DNA from: a virus | Length of the DNA stretch: 24,076 nt | Reading direction: 5' to 3' (one strand) | Virus record (IMG/VR): IMGVR_UViG_3300025120_000542 | Span: 1-24,076 of that record | Shown here: positions 13,655 through 21,447 of the stretch, in pieces | Position numbering within the stretch: the stretch's first letter is position 1 | Layout: the number at the start of each line of letters is the position of its first letter | Notes under the pieces: model-generated | Seen by the model: the letters and a program-made list of their open reading frames with translations, nothing else | Databases searched by the model: none | What the model was told of the DNA's origin: nothing | Program-made: the position numbers and the translations under genes

Positions 13655-15561
13655 CGCGGCAGAACCCCTCCCTTACGCAACGGGCGTGGTTGCTGGGTGG
13701 TGTTTGTTCTTTCTACCCTAACTCGATCCAGCATTCCGTCTAACTGCTGAACGCCCGCATCTGTTGACCCGTCACCAATACCGGAGACAACATCGGCAGG
13801 GACAATATACTCGCCGGGAGATACAGCAACAGGCTGCTGGTTACCAATCATGCCCATGATCTGATCATCCATGCCGCCGCCGGGGCCAACAATTTCTCCC
13901 TCTTTCTGGGAGCCGGGGACTATTCCTTCAAGAACAGATTCCCTTAATGCTGAGAAAGATTCTTCGCCAAACTCATCAATAAAGGCTTGGATAACAACCC
14001 CCGCCTCCTCCTCTGGCAACTCACCTAAAACTGCCATTGCAGCCAGATCAATTAAACGATCCGCATCTGCGTTTACCTGAGTCTCACCGCCTTCCGCGAA
14101 AGGACTAATATTGAAGTTGCCACCGTACTTCATGTACTGGTCATACAGGTCGGTATAATCCTCTGCTGACAGCCCAGCTCCAGCAGGCGAAGTGGTTGTT
14201 GTTTCAGTTGTTGTTTCAGTTTTTGTTTCCTCGCCAGACGTTGTACCCTGCAAATCACGAATAGCGTCTAAGTATTGTTCATACGTTATCTCTCCAGCCT
14301 GAAACTGCCTAGATAGCTCTGGAATGCCTGTAAGATTTGCCGGACTACCTTCGCCGCCCCCTTCGCCGCTGCCTTCCGATGGAGCCGCTATTGGATCTGG
14401 CACCCAGTCTTTGAACGGGTTGGGGTTAACGCCTCTCTCAGGAGTGAAATACATGATTTCCGGGCCAAATCCGGGTAGCCCCTGTTGAGCATATGCGTCC
14501 TGCAACTGCCCCGGAGAGATTACATAAGGGTCTCTTAGTGCTGCTTGTTGCTGGGCAGGGATAGCGTTACCGTAGCCGCCCATTCCAATCATGTTGCCAA
14601 AATCAATATTTCCAATGCCCCCTCCAGCCTGCATGCCCACTATCGGCGCACCCATCTCCATCAACCCGTTAAATCTTTTCTTGAAGTCACTAGGGTCTAA
14701 AGAAACAATGCCGCCTGCGTTTGCATATTGGGCACCGTAATCAGTTCCACCGGGGTCGTATGGGGCGGGTGTCAGGCTAGGGTTAAACTGATTTGCAAGT
14801 ATCGCCTCACCCTGTCTGGCAAGCTCAGCCTCGCTCATTCTTTCGCCAGCCTTATCAAACTTTCTCATAGCCTCTTCTGCTACCATTTCAGCGTTGTAAC
14901 CTTCAGCTACAGCGGCTGGGATAAGTGCTTGGGGAGAGGTTAGGGCTGCAATCCCTTCTTTTGAGAACATGTCTCCCACTCTATCGCCAAATGACGAAGG
15001 ATCGGGAACAACGCCTGACAAATCTGAGGCCGGCATTATTGACCCTCCCGGTAGAGCCAGACTTTCAAATGATGGAGTCTCCATGATTGCCTTTCCTACA
15101 TCGCTAGACAAGGCTTCTCCTGCGAATCCTTCTGTCGTAGTCGCGGCATCTTTTGCTGCCCCGCCAATACCACCTAAAGCAGACCCTATGCCAAATCCTG
15201 TAATGCCTGAGACTAGTCCCTGTTTAAGGTCGCCGGTTGATGCCCAAGAAGCCAGCCCTGAACCTATTGCGCCTGCTGCTGCTGAACTTAATCCCGTAGC
15301 GCCAAGTATCCCACCAGCACCAAGCCCTGTCAGGGCAGCACTACCTCCCAAGCTCCCCAAAAGAGGAATAAGGAATGGTAAGAACGCTTCTGGCTGCCCT
15401 GTTTCCGGGTTAACAGTAAGAGACCCTGTGGGAGACATGGATGCAAGCCCCTCAACCTCTATAGGGTTCATGTGGACTAGCATAGAGTCCCCATATCTGC
15501 CCTGCTTGGCTAAGAGGCCCGCTACACCTTCGAGTCGTCGTTGTTGTTGCTGCTCGTACAT
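13651..15561 (-). CDS. Gly-rich probable internal virion protein (636 aa)
   Basis: The N-terminus includes a long Gly/Ala-rich hydrophobic region (residues 60-138, for example LPFLIPLLGSLGG and GITGFGIGSALGGIGG) that could insert into membranes, as in ejected or tape-measure-like phage proteins. A Thr/Glu-rich linker (around residue 450) precedes an acidic helical region. The last ~80 residues hold VAVSPGEYIVPADVVSGIG, LDGMLDRVR and a Lys-Gly-Gly-Val-Leu-Pro-Arg end. ANAGGIVSL and FAEGGET are short Gly-Gly motifs similar to ones in neighbouring proteins. No enzyme domain is recognised. The start ATG overlaps the preceding stop (TAATG) and the stop overlaps the next ATG (ATGA). A virion/ejection role is inferred from composition and neighbours. 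Confidence 0.7.
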   Translation of the reverse strand: MYEQQQQRRLEGVAGLLAKQGRYGDSMLVHMNPIEVEGLASMSPTGSLTVNPETGQPEAFLPFLIPLLGSLGGSAALTGLGAGGILGATGLSSAAAGAIGSGLASWASTGDLKQGLVSGITGFGIGSALGGIGGAAKDAATTTEGFAGEALSSDVGKAIMETPSFESLALPGGSIMPASDLSGVVPDPSSFGDRVGDMFSKEGIAALTSPQALIPAAVAEGYNAEMVAEEAMRKFDKAGERMSEAELARQGEAILANQFNPSLTPAPYDPGGTDYGAQYANAGGIVSLDPSDFKKRFNGLMEMGAPIVGMQAGGGIGNIDFGNMIGMGGYGNAIPAQQQAALRDPYVISPGQLQDAYAQQGLPGFGPEIMYFTPERGVNPNPFKDWVPDPIAAPSEGSGEGGGEGSPANLTGIPELSRQFQAGEITYEQYLDAIRDLQGTTSGEETKTETTTETTTTSPAGAGLSAEDYTDLYDQYMKYGGNFNISPFAEGGETQVNADADRLIDLAAMAVLGELPEEEAGVVIQAFIDEFGEESFSALRESVLEGIVPGSQKEGEIVGPGGGMDDQIMGMIGNQQPVAVSPGEYIVPADVVSGIGDGSTDAGVQQLDGMLDRVRVERTNTTQQPRPLRKGGVLPR

Positions 15562-15890
15562 TAAGTAGTCTCCACGCCAAACAGGTTAAAGCTCACATTG
15601 GATGCACTTGTGTAAACTTTGACCACATCGGCTTGATTTAAACATATCCCGATTACTACGGTTCTTGTTGTTGTCGCCGCTAGGGCTTCATCATAGAAAA
15701 TAAATTGCTTGTCGTCTGCCCCTGCGCCAGCGACATGAATGCTGACCCTGAAGGTGATGCCAGAGCCTCCCCGGTTGCATATCACCAGAGAGCTTACGGT
15801 TGTCTGTGTCAGGTCAGGAGCAGTGTAGAGGGTGGTTACCGTTGTTGCGCTTGGGTCTAGCTGGCCCAGAACCTTTATAGAATCTGCCAC
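15561..15890 (-). CDS. small beta-rich virion-type protein (109 aa)
   Basis: This protein appears to be almost entirely beta strands, with alternating hydrophobic residues and many Thr/Val (TVTTLYTAPDLTQTTVSSLV, ITFRVSIHVAGAG). That suits a small decoration, capsid-accessory or fibre-associated protein. It starts at GTG (15890), which overlaps the stop of the 65-aa gene as TAGTG, and its TAA overlaps the ATG of the next gene. I recognise the general type as a conserved small protein of marine phage structural clusters but cannot name a function. Confidence 0.65.
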   Translation of the reverse strand: MADSIKVLGQLDPSATTVTTLYTAPDLTQTTVSSLVICNRGGSGITFRVSIHVAGAGADDKQFIFYDEALAATTTRTVVIGICLNQADVVKVYTSASNVSFNLFGVETT

Positions 15891-16087
15891 TAGGAGGCTC
15901 CCATCAAAAGAAATTGAAATCGCCGCATCGCTAAAGATCCCGGCTTGTCGCCCTGAGTCTTAGCAAGGCCTATATCATTTTCTATTTGATCCAAGGCAAA
16001 TTCCAAGGTTCTTCTGGTAACAGCTTCGTTCTGGACATTGTACTCCTCCAACGGAACAGGCAACGGGTTTCTGCGTCTTTCCGCCAT
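15890..16087 (-). CDS. small conserved virion-cluster protein (65 aa)
   Basis: This 65-residue, mostly helical protein opens with a basic run (MAERRRNPLPVP) and continues with VTRRTLEFALDQIENDIG, ending RRFQFLLMGAS. No domain is recognised. Overlaps on both sides (TAATG with the stabilisation gene and TAGTG with the next) show it is a real member of the operon. A small scaffold, chaperone or connector role for the tail is possible but cannot be shown. Confidence 0.65.
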   Translation of the reverse strand: MAERRRNPLPVPLEEYNVQNEAVTRRTLEFALDQIENDIGLAKTQGDKPGSLAMRRFQFLLMGAS

Positions 16088-17940
16088 TATCTTCTACCGT
16101 CCTGTCTCAGCCCAAACCTAAAGCCGCCTAACCTCCAACCAAACCCAACACCGCTGCTTTCAACCCGAAGGATAGTGTGCCTCGCTCTGGCTCTGACGTT
16201 AGATTGGGTTGTACTGCTGGTAATGGTAGCTGTGGCTAATGTAGAGGCTGTTTCCAGCGGGAAGTTACTGCCTTTTATCGTCATGGCAATAGAAGCGTCA
16301 CCAGTTTCCCCGCTGAAATTAAAATCAGGCACAACCCTGTTGATCATTGTAAACCTTTCACCGTCACCAATCTCTAAGTCTCCAGACTCTATGTATGCCG
16401 TCAGTGCAGAACCGTCATCGTCATATCCGACTTCATGGCTGTAAAGATAGTTAGCTTCTGTGTCAGTTGTCACGCTGGAGGCTACTGGCCCATCCAGAAC
16501 GCCCGAATCAAGCCAAGCTCCTCTTGCAAGGGTTCCCACAGCCCACAGGTTTTCTTCATAGTTGTAAATGACATAATTCGTTATGTCCGGGGTGCCTGCC
16601 CCAGAAGGGTAAAACCAGATAATTTCTGAAAAAGCATTATTTTCAGCCGCAAACACTTTAAACGCCTGCGTCATGTTTATGCCGGAAAACACATAATCCT
16701 GTACAGAACAGGGGAGCTTTTGTACCGCCCCGTTGTAGACGTAGAACCCTGTCTTGTCCATGAAGAAGACATTCCCTCTGGCATTAACTGCCGCATTTGG
16801 GGAAATCATCGAAACATCTGGGCTCAGGGAGGTGAACTCAAAAATAAACGGGGCACCTACAAACCGCATGGAGTGCAGGCTAGTATCCGTCCATATCAGT
16901 ATTTCCTGTCTGGTCTGAACCGCACCAACGATAACTGATCCCGAATTGACTCTGACCCCGCCAGCGGTATTAGTTGCCGTTGGAGTCCAGTCTGCCGCGC
17001 TTTCCTGATCAGACCACCTCACTAGCAGTGGATCTTGGACGGCAGAGCCTAATGTATTAGAACCAAAAGCAATAACATGCTGATCATTATCTGAGACTAA
17101 AACCTGTGCAGCAGCCGTTGGACAATCTGATGCTCCCCCAAGAGAGGTGATATCCACAGCTCTTGTGCCTACCCCTGAAGACTGATCCCAATAATAAATG
17201 CCGCCATTACGGACATTAAAAATTAAGTCTTCCCCAAAGTTATCTTGGCTATACAGTCTTAACTGTCCAGCAATACCAAGGGCTGCGCCGCTTCCCCAAG
17301 TTCCATCTCCCCACGGTGCTGCTCCCCACCCTACTGCTGACACATAAGTATTAAGGCCGGTAGTAATCTGGTAAGCCCCCACCACAGAAGATCCGCCATT
17401 GCCACTATCACTAGAATTCGCAGTAACAGTGTCCCCGCTAGTATCTTTAGCGACAATGGTATAAACATTCGCACTAGAAAGCGCCGCGATCTGATATTCC
17501 TGATTCAGGACGGCAGCCGTAATAGTGCCGCCCAGACTTGCCGCACCGGAAAAGGTGACAAAATCATTTTTAGCGGCACCATTACTAGCGTCAGTAACAG
17601 TTACCGTGGAAGATCCGTTTGACGCGGAAAATGTTACATCCCCAGCCGAGGTGGTAACTCTCAAGGGGGTTATGTCGTTAGGCTTAACGCCTTCTACCAC
17701 ATAAAATTTTAGGTTTGTTCCCAGCCCAATATACTTAACAACCGCAAGAGAAGCCCAAGCAAATGCAGACCTGCACACCCCAAGGAAAGAGCTTTCAGTA
17801 TATTTTGTCCACCCGCCTATCTTTTCAGGCCTGCCTTTTCTAAATCTGATCTTGTCAGAATCAAACCAGCCAGAATCCGCAGTGTATTCTGTGCCCTCCT
17901 TATTTACACCGGGAGAGAACTGTATTTTTTGCAATGGCAT
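16087..17940 (-). CDS. phage stabilisation protein, P22 gp10-like (617 aa)
   Basis: The N-terminus (about 9-43: FSPGVNKEGTEY, then SDKIRFRKGRPEKIGGW, then FLGVCRS) is the hallmark of the Phage_stabilise family, related to P22 tail accessory factor gp10, which plugs the portal and keeps packaged DNA in the head. The family's usual length is about 450-650 residues. Residues ~90-190 form a Thr/Ser/Val-rich beta domain that looks like an insertion. The rest is beta-rich with Trp and Tyr, consistent with a propeller-like body. The gene begins two bases after the stop of the collagen-like gene and ends in a TAATG overlap. Family recognition is by eye, but the N-terminal signature is strong. Confidence 0.75.
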   Translation of the reverse strand: MPLQKIQFSPGVNKEGTEYTADSGWFDSDKIRFRKGRPEKIGGWTKYTESSFLGVCRSAFAWASLAVVKYIGLGTNLKFYVVEGVKPNDITPLRVTTSAGDVTFSASNGSSTVTVTDASNGAAKNDFVTFSGAASLGGTITAAVLNQEYQIAALSSANVYTIVAKDTSGDTVTANSSDSGNGGSSVVGAYQITTGLNTYVSAVGWGAAPWGDGTWGSGAALGIAGQLRLYSQDNFGEDLIFNVRNGGIYYWDQSSGVGTRAVDITSLGGASDCPTAAAQVLVSDNDQHVIAFGSNTLGSAVQDPLLVRWSDQESAADWTPTATNTAGGVRVNSGSVIVGAVQTRQEILIWTDTSLHSMRFVGAPFIFEFTSLSPDVSMISPNAAVNARGNVFFMDKTGFYVYNGAVQKLPCSVQDYVFSGINMTQAFKVFAAENNAFSEIIWFYPSGAGTPDITNYVIYNYEENLWAVGTLARGAWLDSGVLDGPVASSVTTDTEANYLYSHEVGYDDDGSALTAYIESGDLEIGDGERFTMINRVVPDFNFSGETGDASIAMTIKGSNFPLETASTLATATITSSTTQSNVRARARHTILRVESSGVGFGWRLGGFRFGLRQDGRR

Positions 17941-17942
17941 AG

Positions 17943-19862
17943 TTAGGCTCGGCGCGAATTCAGTTGATCTAGCATCCCGTTGAGGTTTGGCTGTGCTGCT
18001 CCAACACGACCACCCCGCGCAAACCCCGTGTTGTATCTAGCCAACCACTCTTCGTTAGAAAGAGCTGGAGGCAAAGAGGAGCGTCGCGGCGGAGGTATTG
18101 AAGCCATTCTAGGCGGCGGAGCCATTCCAGTAAGCCCCGGAAGGCCTTGGAGACCTTGCTGTCCCATAAGCCCTTGGAGTCCTTGGAGTCCTTGCTCTCC
18201 TATGAGCCCCTGAAGACCTTGCTCTCCTATGAGCCCCTGAAGACCTTGGAGTCCTTGTTCTCCTTGTTGTCCTACTTGTCCTACTTGTCCTACTTGTCCT
18301 GCTTGTCCTTGGAGTCCTTGGAGTCCTTGGAGTCCTTGGAGTCCTTGAAGTCCTCGGGCTCCACGCAAACGAGGATCATTCTGAATCGCTGATTCCATCC
18401 CCTGATACGTTAGATAATTGCTAAGATCGGGCGCAGCGTAGTCGGGTAAATCCGCTGCGGTTAAATAACCGCTAAGGTCTGGCCCTTCGGCACCTTCTAA
18501 TTGTCTTAATCTTGCTTGCAGTTGGCTAGGGTCAAAAGGGTTAAACTGAGGAATTTCCCTTCCTTCCAACTCTGCTAATCTGCCTTGCAGCCTCGATGGA
18601 TCAAATGTTCCTTTGCCTTCCAAAGCAGACAATCTTTGTTGCAACCCACTCGGATCAAAAGGATCGGCAGCGCCCCCCATAGAGCCAAGGCCTTCTAGCG
18701 AAGCCAATCTTTTCTCTATTTCTGAGGCATCAAATGTTTGCGTCTGCCTGTTCTGCAATGCGTCGATCTGTTGCTGAAGCCCCGAAGGATCGAACTGTTT
18801 AAATGTCCCCTTTCCTGCTGCCTCTGCAAATTCCGAAGAAGTGAATGTAGAAGGAAGCTGCTCACCAGCAGCGGCTTGATCCTCCGCAGCTTCAATTTCC
18901 ATCTGCCTATAACCATCCATTGTAAGGCCAGACATAGGGCCGTAAGTTGGATGGTTGTAAGTGTAGCGACCGTCCGCATCTGGTGTTGGAGAGCCGGATG
19001 ACGCAGACGTAGCAGGATTCTTGAACTGCCGCCATTCCTCGTTAGTTACAAAACCATCACTGTTAAGATCGCCCCCTTGCGTGACTGCGCTGGCATTGTG
19101 TGCCACCGCTTCTTCGTATGTCTTCCCCTGCCTTTCCATTAGGTTGGCGATTTGACTTTCATAAGCCGCAGACCCTGCGCTAGGCTCTTGCTGAGCCCCT
19201 CCCGGTGGGGTGTATGTCTCTCCGGGGAACATCTTCTTGAACCAAGCTTCGTCTGACGTCCCCTCCAATTCTGCATTTCTTCCCTGCGCCGCCTCTCTTG
19301 CAGCATCTCCTTGCTCTTGAGTTGTACCCACTCGCTCATGGTAATCAAACCAATTTTCATCTGCGCGTTTGTCCGTCGGATTAGCAGGCACTTCTGGAGA
19401 GGGATAACCTCCGCCGAAGATAGGATCTTCGGCTCTACCGCCTTTGCCGCCACCACTTTGCTGGTAAAAAGGAGAAGGAGCGTAGGGAGAAGGATAACCT
19501 CCGCCGCCGCCACCCCTGAACCTGTCAAGCATATTCAGCGTTGTGTCACGCCGGTAGGGGTTCATCAGGTTGTTTGGCCCAGACAAGGACTGAATCAAGT
19601 TCTGGCTCCTCATGGGAGCGCCGTAGCCCTGATCCCTAAAGGGTATGTTGGTTGGAGTTACCTGCCCCATGCCGCCACCAAAAATTGGCCCCATGTTCTG
19701 GTTGCCGTAACCTCCGCCGCCATCTTGGGGCATCATCGGCGCATATCGGTCAAACCTTTGCTGGTAAACAGGAGAAGGAGCGTATGGGTTTCTATAGCCG
19801 CGAGGCATTTGTTGCTGCCTTGGAGGGAAGCGTAAGCGTCTGCCAAAATCCATTACTGTCAT
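17943..19862 (-). CDS. collagen-like, EF-hand-bearing probable fibre protein (639 aa)
   Basis: Four parts are visible. Residues 1-150 are Pro/Tyr/Gly/Gln-rich low complexity, with YAPSPVYQQ and YAPSPFYQQ repeats. Residues 265-276 (D265, N267, D269, E276; sequence DLNSDGFVTNEE) form a canonical EF-hand calcium loop. From about 356 to 460 come five units beginning FDPS or FDAS and continuing as LQxRLxxLEG, which should form short coiled coils. Residues 501-581 are 27 uninterrupted Gly-X-Y triplets, mostly GLQ, GQV and GEQ, a collagen-like triple-helix segment. The end has FARGGRV and LNGMLDQL. This suggests a trimeric extended fibre or appendage. GGAG lies six bases before ATG 19862, and the upstream lysozyme stop sits within that site. 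Confidence 0.75.
   Translation of the reverse strand: MTVMDFGRRLRFPPRQQQMPRGYRNPYAPSPVYQQRFDRYAPMMPQDGGGGYGNQNMGPIFGGGMGQVTPTNIPFRDQGYGAPMRSQNLIQSLSGPNNLMNPYRRDTTLNMLDRFRGGGGGGYPSPYAPSPFYQQSGGGKGGRAEDPIFGGGYPSPEVPANPTDKRADENWFDYHERVGTTQEQGDAAREAAQGRNAELEGTSDEAWFKKMFPGETYTPPGGAQQEPSAGSAAYESQIANLMERQGKTYEEAVAHNASAVTQGGDLNSDGFVTNEEWRQFKNPATSASSGSPTPDADGRYTYNHPTYGPMSGLTMDGYRQMEIEAAEDQAAAGEQLPSTFTSSEFAEAAGKGTFKQFDPSGLQQQIDALQNRQTQTFDASEIEKRLASLEGLGSMGGAADPFDPSGLQQRLSALEGKGTFDPSRLQGRLAELEGREIPQFNPFDPSQLQARLRQLEGAEGPDLSGYLTAADLPDYAAPDLSNYLTYQGMESAIQNDPRLRGARGLQGLQGLQGLQGLQGQAGQVGQVGQVGQQGEQGLQGLQGLIGEQGLQGLIGEQGLQGLQGLMGQQGLQGLPGLTGMAPPPRMASIPPPRRSSLPPALSNEEWLARYNTGFARGGRVGAAQPNLNGMLDQLNSRRA
18191..18352 (-). 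repeat. in-frame tandem DNA repeats in the collagen-like segment
   Basis: Inside the Gly-X-Y coding region a 27-bp unit is perfectly duplicated (18191-18217 and 18218-18244), TCCTACTTG occurs three times in tandem (18270-18296), and CTTGGAGTC occurs four times perfectly plus one variant (18308-18352). All periods are multiples of nine, so slippage changes fibre length by whole triplets. Confidence 0.9.
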
Positions 19863-19871
19863 ATTTTTCTC

Positions 19872-20354
19872 CTATGCGTCAGCTAAAGCTAACATTCTTA
19901 CTTTTAGTCTTTCGGCGCGTTCAGGCGTTTGACCAGCCCATCTTGAGTCGAGCATTTCGAGTGCAGCCCTTTGCCACTGATAGTCTTCGATAGCCACTTT
20001 AAGATTCTTGAATTTACTTAATCCCCCCTGCCCAAGCTGAAAACACATGTTAACTAAAATGTGTTGAGCTTCTTGCGGGAGTTCTTCCCAGTTGCCATAA
20101 ATCTTCTCACATCCATCAATCGCAATCTGGACATCCCCTTGAAAGAGTTCGTAGCACCTATCCTCTGAGATACGCTGGTCATCAGTAACATCAGCACCAA
20201 TTCCGTAAACTTGCAGGTCATTTTCTACGTCCGTGCCAAGAACCTTGTGGCCTATCCCCACCGTTTTGTGGTGTTCACTACACAAATAGGCATGGAGTAC
20301 TCTACCTTCGTCGGCAGAAATTTCTTCATAAACTTGCTTCACATCGACTGTCAT
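19872..20354 (-). CDS. T4-type lysozyme endolysin, GH24 family (160 aa)
   Basis: Residues 15-36 align with the active site of T4 lysozyme: E16 in ADEG, then C25 and T31 followed by VGIGH. This is the E-8-D/C-5-T triad spacing of phage muramidases, with Cys in place of the usual Asp. The length is normal for the family. Conserved later segments include LVNMCFQLG and a Trp near the end (SRWAGQTPERAERL). It cleaves the MurNAc-GlcNAc bond of peptidoglycan. No signal peptide is visible, so it needs a holin to reach the wall. Its ATG overlaps the stop of the EF-hand membrane protein (ATGA). It lies at the end of the lysis region, just before the fibre gene. Confidence 0.88.
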   Translation of the reverse strand: MTVDVKQVYEEISADEGRVLHAYLCSEHHKTVGIGHKVLGTDVENDLQVYGIGADVTDDQRISEDRCYELFQGDVQIAIDGCEKIYGNWEELPQEAQHILVNMCFQLGQGGLSKFKNLKVAIEDYQWQRAALEMLDSRWAGQTPERAERLKVRMLALADA

Positions 20355-20680
20355 TTATTTTTCCCTGCAAAAACTTGGCTTCCAAAAAATACGCTGACCA
20401 CGCCCCCTGTTGCGAGAAAATACATATTTGCCATGTCTGAGAGCAAGACAGCGGCATCATTCATCCCCAAGAACGAGCAAATAGCTACCCCAGATGGGTA
20501 TAAAAGCATACCGCCTAGAGCAAACCAAACCATACTGCGTTGAGCATCAGCTTTTTCGTGCGCTGCTTCTAGCTGCTGAAGTCGCGCAGTTGTTTCAAGC
20601 TCCTCATCTGAAACTATACCATCACCGTCTGCATCGTATTTCGCGTATTCACTCCCCGGTTCTAGTTGTTTAGGGGTCAT
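20351..20680 (-). CDS. EF-hand protein with two membrane segments, candidate holin (109 aa)
   Basis: The N-terminus has one canonical EF-hand loop: D16, D18, D20, G21 and E27 in YDADGDGIVSDEEL. A helix with many Glu and Gln follows (28-48). Then come two hydrophobic segments, about 50-72 and 84-104, suitable for membrane spans, and a basic tail AGKNK. Size, two spans, charged tail and position directly upstream of and overlapping the lysozyme fit a holin. The EF-hand suggests calcium binding on the N-terminal side. I recall similar EF-hand membrane proteins from marine phages, but not any with a shown function. Both ends overlap neighbours by ATGA, so it should be made together with the lipase and lysozyme. 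Confidence 0.75.
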   Translation of the reverse strand: MTPKQLEPGSEYAKYDADGDGIVSDEELETTARLQQLEAAHEKADAQRSMVWFALGGMLLYPSGVAICSFLGMNDAAVLLSDMANMYFLATGGVVSVFFGSQVFAGKNK

Positions 20681-21246
20681 GCTACTCCCGGTAATTTCTT
20701 CATCTTAACGTAGTTGGCCATATAATGATCTTTGATTGCGCTTCCTCGTTTACCAAACTCGACCAGCTTGTTGTGCCTCCTACACACCCCTAAAACTGGC
20801 ACTATATCCTTTCCATGCCGGTACTGGGTCACGGGTACGGTATCCAGTATCTTCAATCGTCCACACCGAGGAGCGCCGAAGGTTACAATTTGCTTGGGCG
20901 GGATCTCGTCCCTTACCATTAACGCGCCAACAATAAGGGCTACCGCGCCCCCTAAGCTATGCCCCGTTAACTCTATGCTCTTATGATCAATGTCCTGCTC
21001 TAAGCACGTTGAAGTCACTTTATTAACAAGCCGTCTGCTGGCCTTGAGAAATCCTGCGGGGCACCAGCCTAGCTCTCGCGTCCACAGAGGGAGGATGCGT
21101 ATGTCTCGTATTGCATCCTTGGGTTCATCAGTACCCCTGAAAGCAAACACATTACCCTTTACCAGCACCTCAATATTAGCTTCCTCAAAAGTGCTTTCTT
21201 GATAACATTCTCCGCAAATACGGGATAATTTCTGATGATTAGTCAT
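20677..21246 (-). CDS. class 3 lipase-like alpha/beta hydrolase (189 aa)
   Basis: All hallmarks of the Lipase_3 family are present: the FRGTD stretch (36-40) before the catalytic core, the nucleophile elbow GHSLGG with S97, TFGAPRCG (122-129), an acidic residue D147 in HGKDIVP and H174 in KDHY. At 189 residues it is a minimal core. No signal peptide is seen, so it would act in the cytoplasm until the membrane opens, or be packaged. Expected substrates are glycerides or phospholipids. I choose ATG 21246, which overlaps the upstream lipoprotein stop and has GAGGG before it; an upstream GTG at 21279 in the same frame is less likely. Being flanked by lysis genes suggests a role in host envelope disruption. 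Confidence 0.85.
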   Translation of the reverse strand: MTNHQKLSRICGECYQESTFEEANIEVLVKGNVFAFRGTDEPKDAIRDIRILPLWTRELGWCPAGFLKASRRLVNKVTSTCLEQDIDHKSIELTGHSLGGAVALIVGALMVRDEIPPKQIVTFGAPRCGRLKILDTVPVTQYRHGKDIVPVLGVCRRHNKLVEFGKRGSAIKDHYMANYVKMKKLPGVA

Positions 21247-21433
21247 CGTTGAGAGCCCTCTCCTCTGGATCACGCTCACAATCTACATGGTCAGAGCTGC
21301 GTTTTATCTTAAAGGCACCATTTAAGAAGGGCACTGTGTTAGGTACTTCAAAGCTGTACTCCCTCGTCCCACACACTTGTAGAGATGAGCACCCAGAAAT
21401 AAATAAAAGGCTAATCAAAAGTAAGCGTCCCAT
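21239..21433 (-). CDS. small lipoprotein, candidate o-spanin (64 aa)
   Basis: The first 15 residues (MGRLLLISLLFISGC) form a lipoprotein signal: basic start, hydrophobic core and lipobox ISGC with Cys15 as the lipidation site. The mature part would be about 50 residues and mostly polar, with two more Cys and a very acidic end. A small outer-membrane lipoprotein inside a lysis region is what an o-spanin looks like, with the 164-aa protein upstream as a possible inner-membrane partner. It is not Pro-rich as many o-spanins are, so other lipoprotein roles remain possible. AAGGA five bases before the ATG (21433) supports the start. Confidence 0.7.
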   Translation of the reverse strand: MGRLLLISLLFISGCSSLQVCGTREYSFEVPNTVPFLNGAFKIKRSSDHVDCERDPEERALNDD

Positions 21434-21447
21434 AAAAATCCTTACAA

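Noticed and set aside
18191-18352. CRISPR-like array of short repeats
   Set aside because: The repeats are contiguous 9- and 27-bp coding units without spacers and encode Gly-X-Y triplets.
21247-21279. An upstream GTG start for the lipase
   Set aside because: The Met at 21246 has a better ribosome-binding site and a small overlap with the previous gene, typical of this operon; the extra 11 residues add no family feature.
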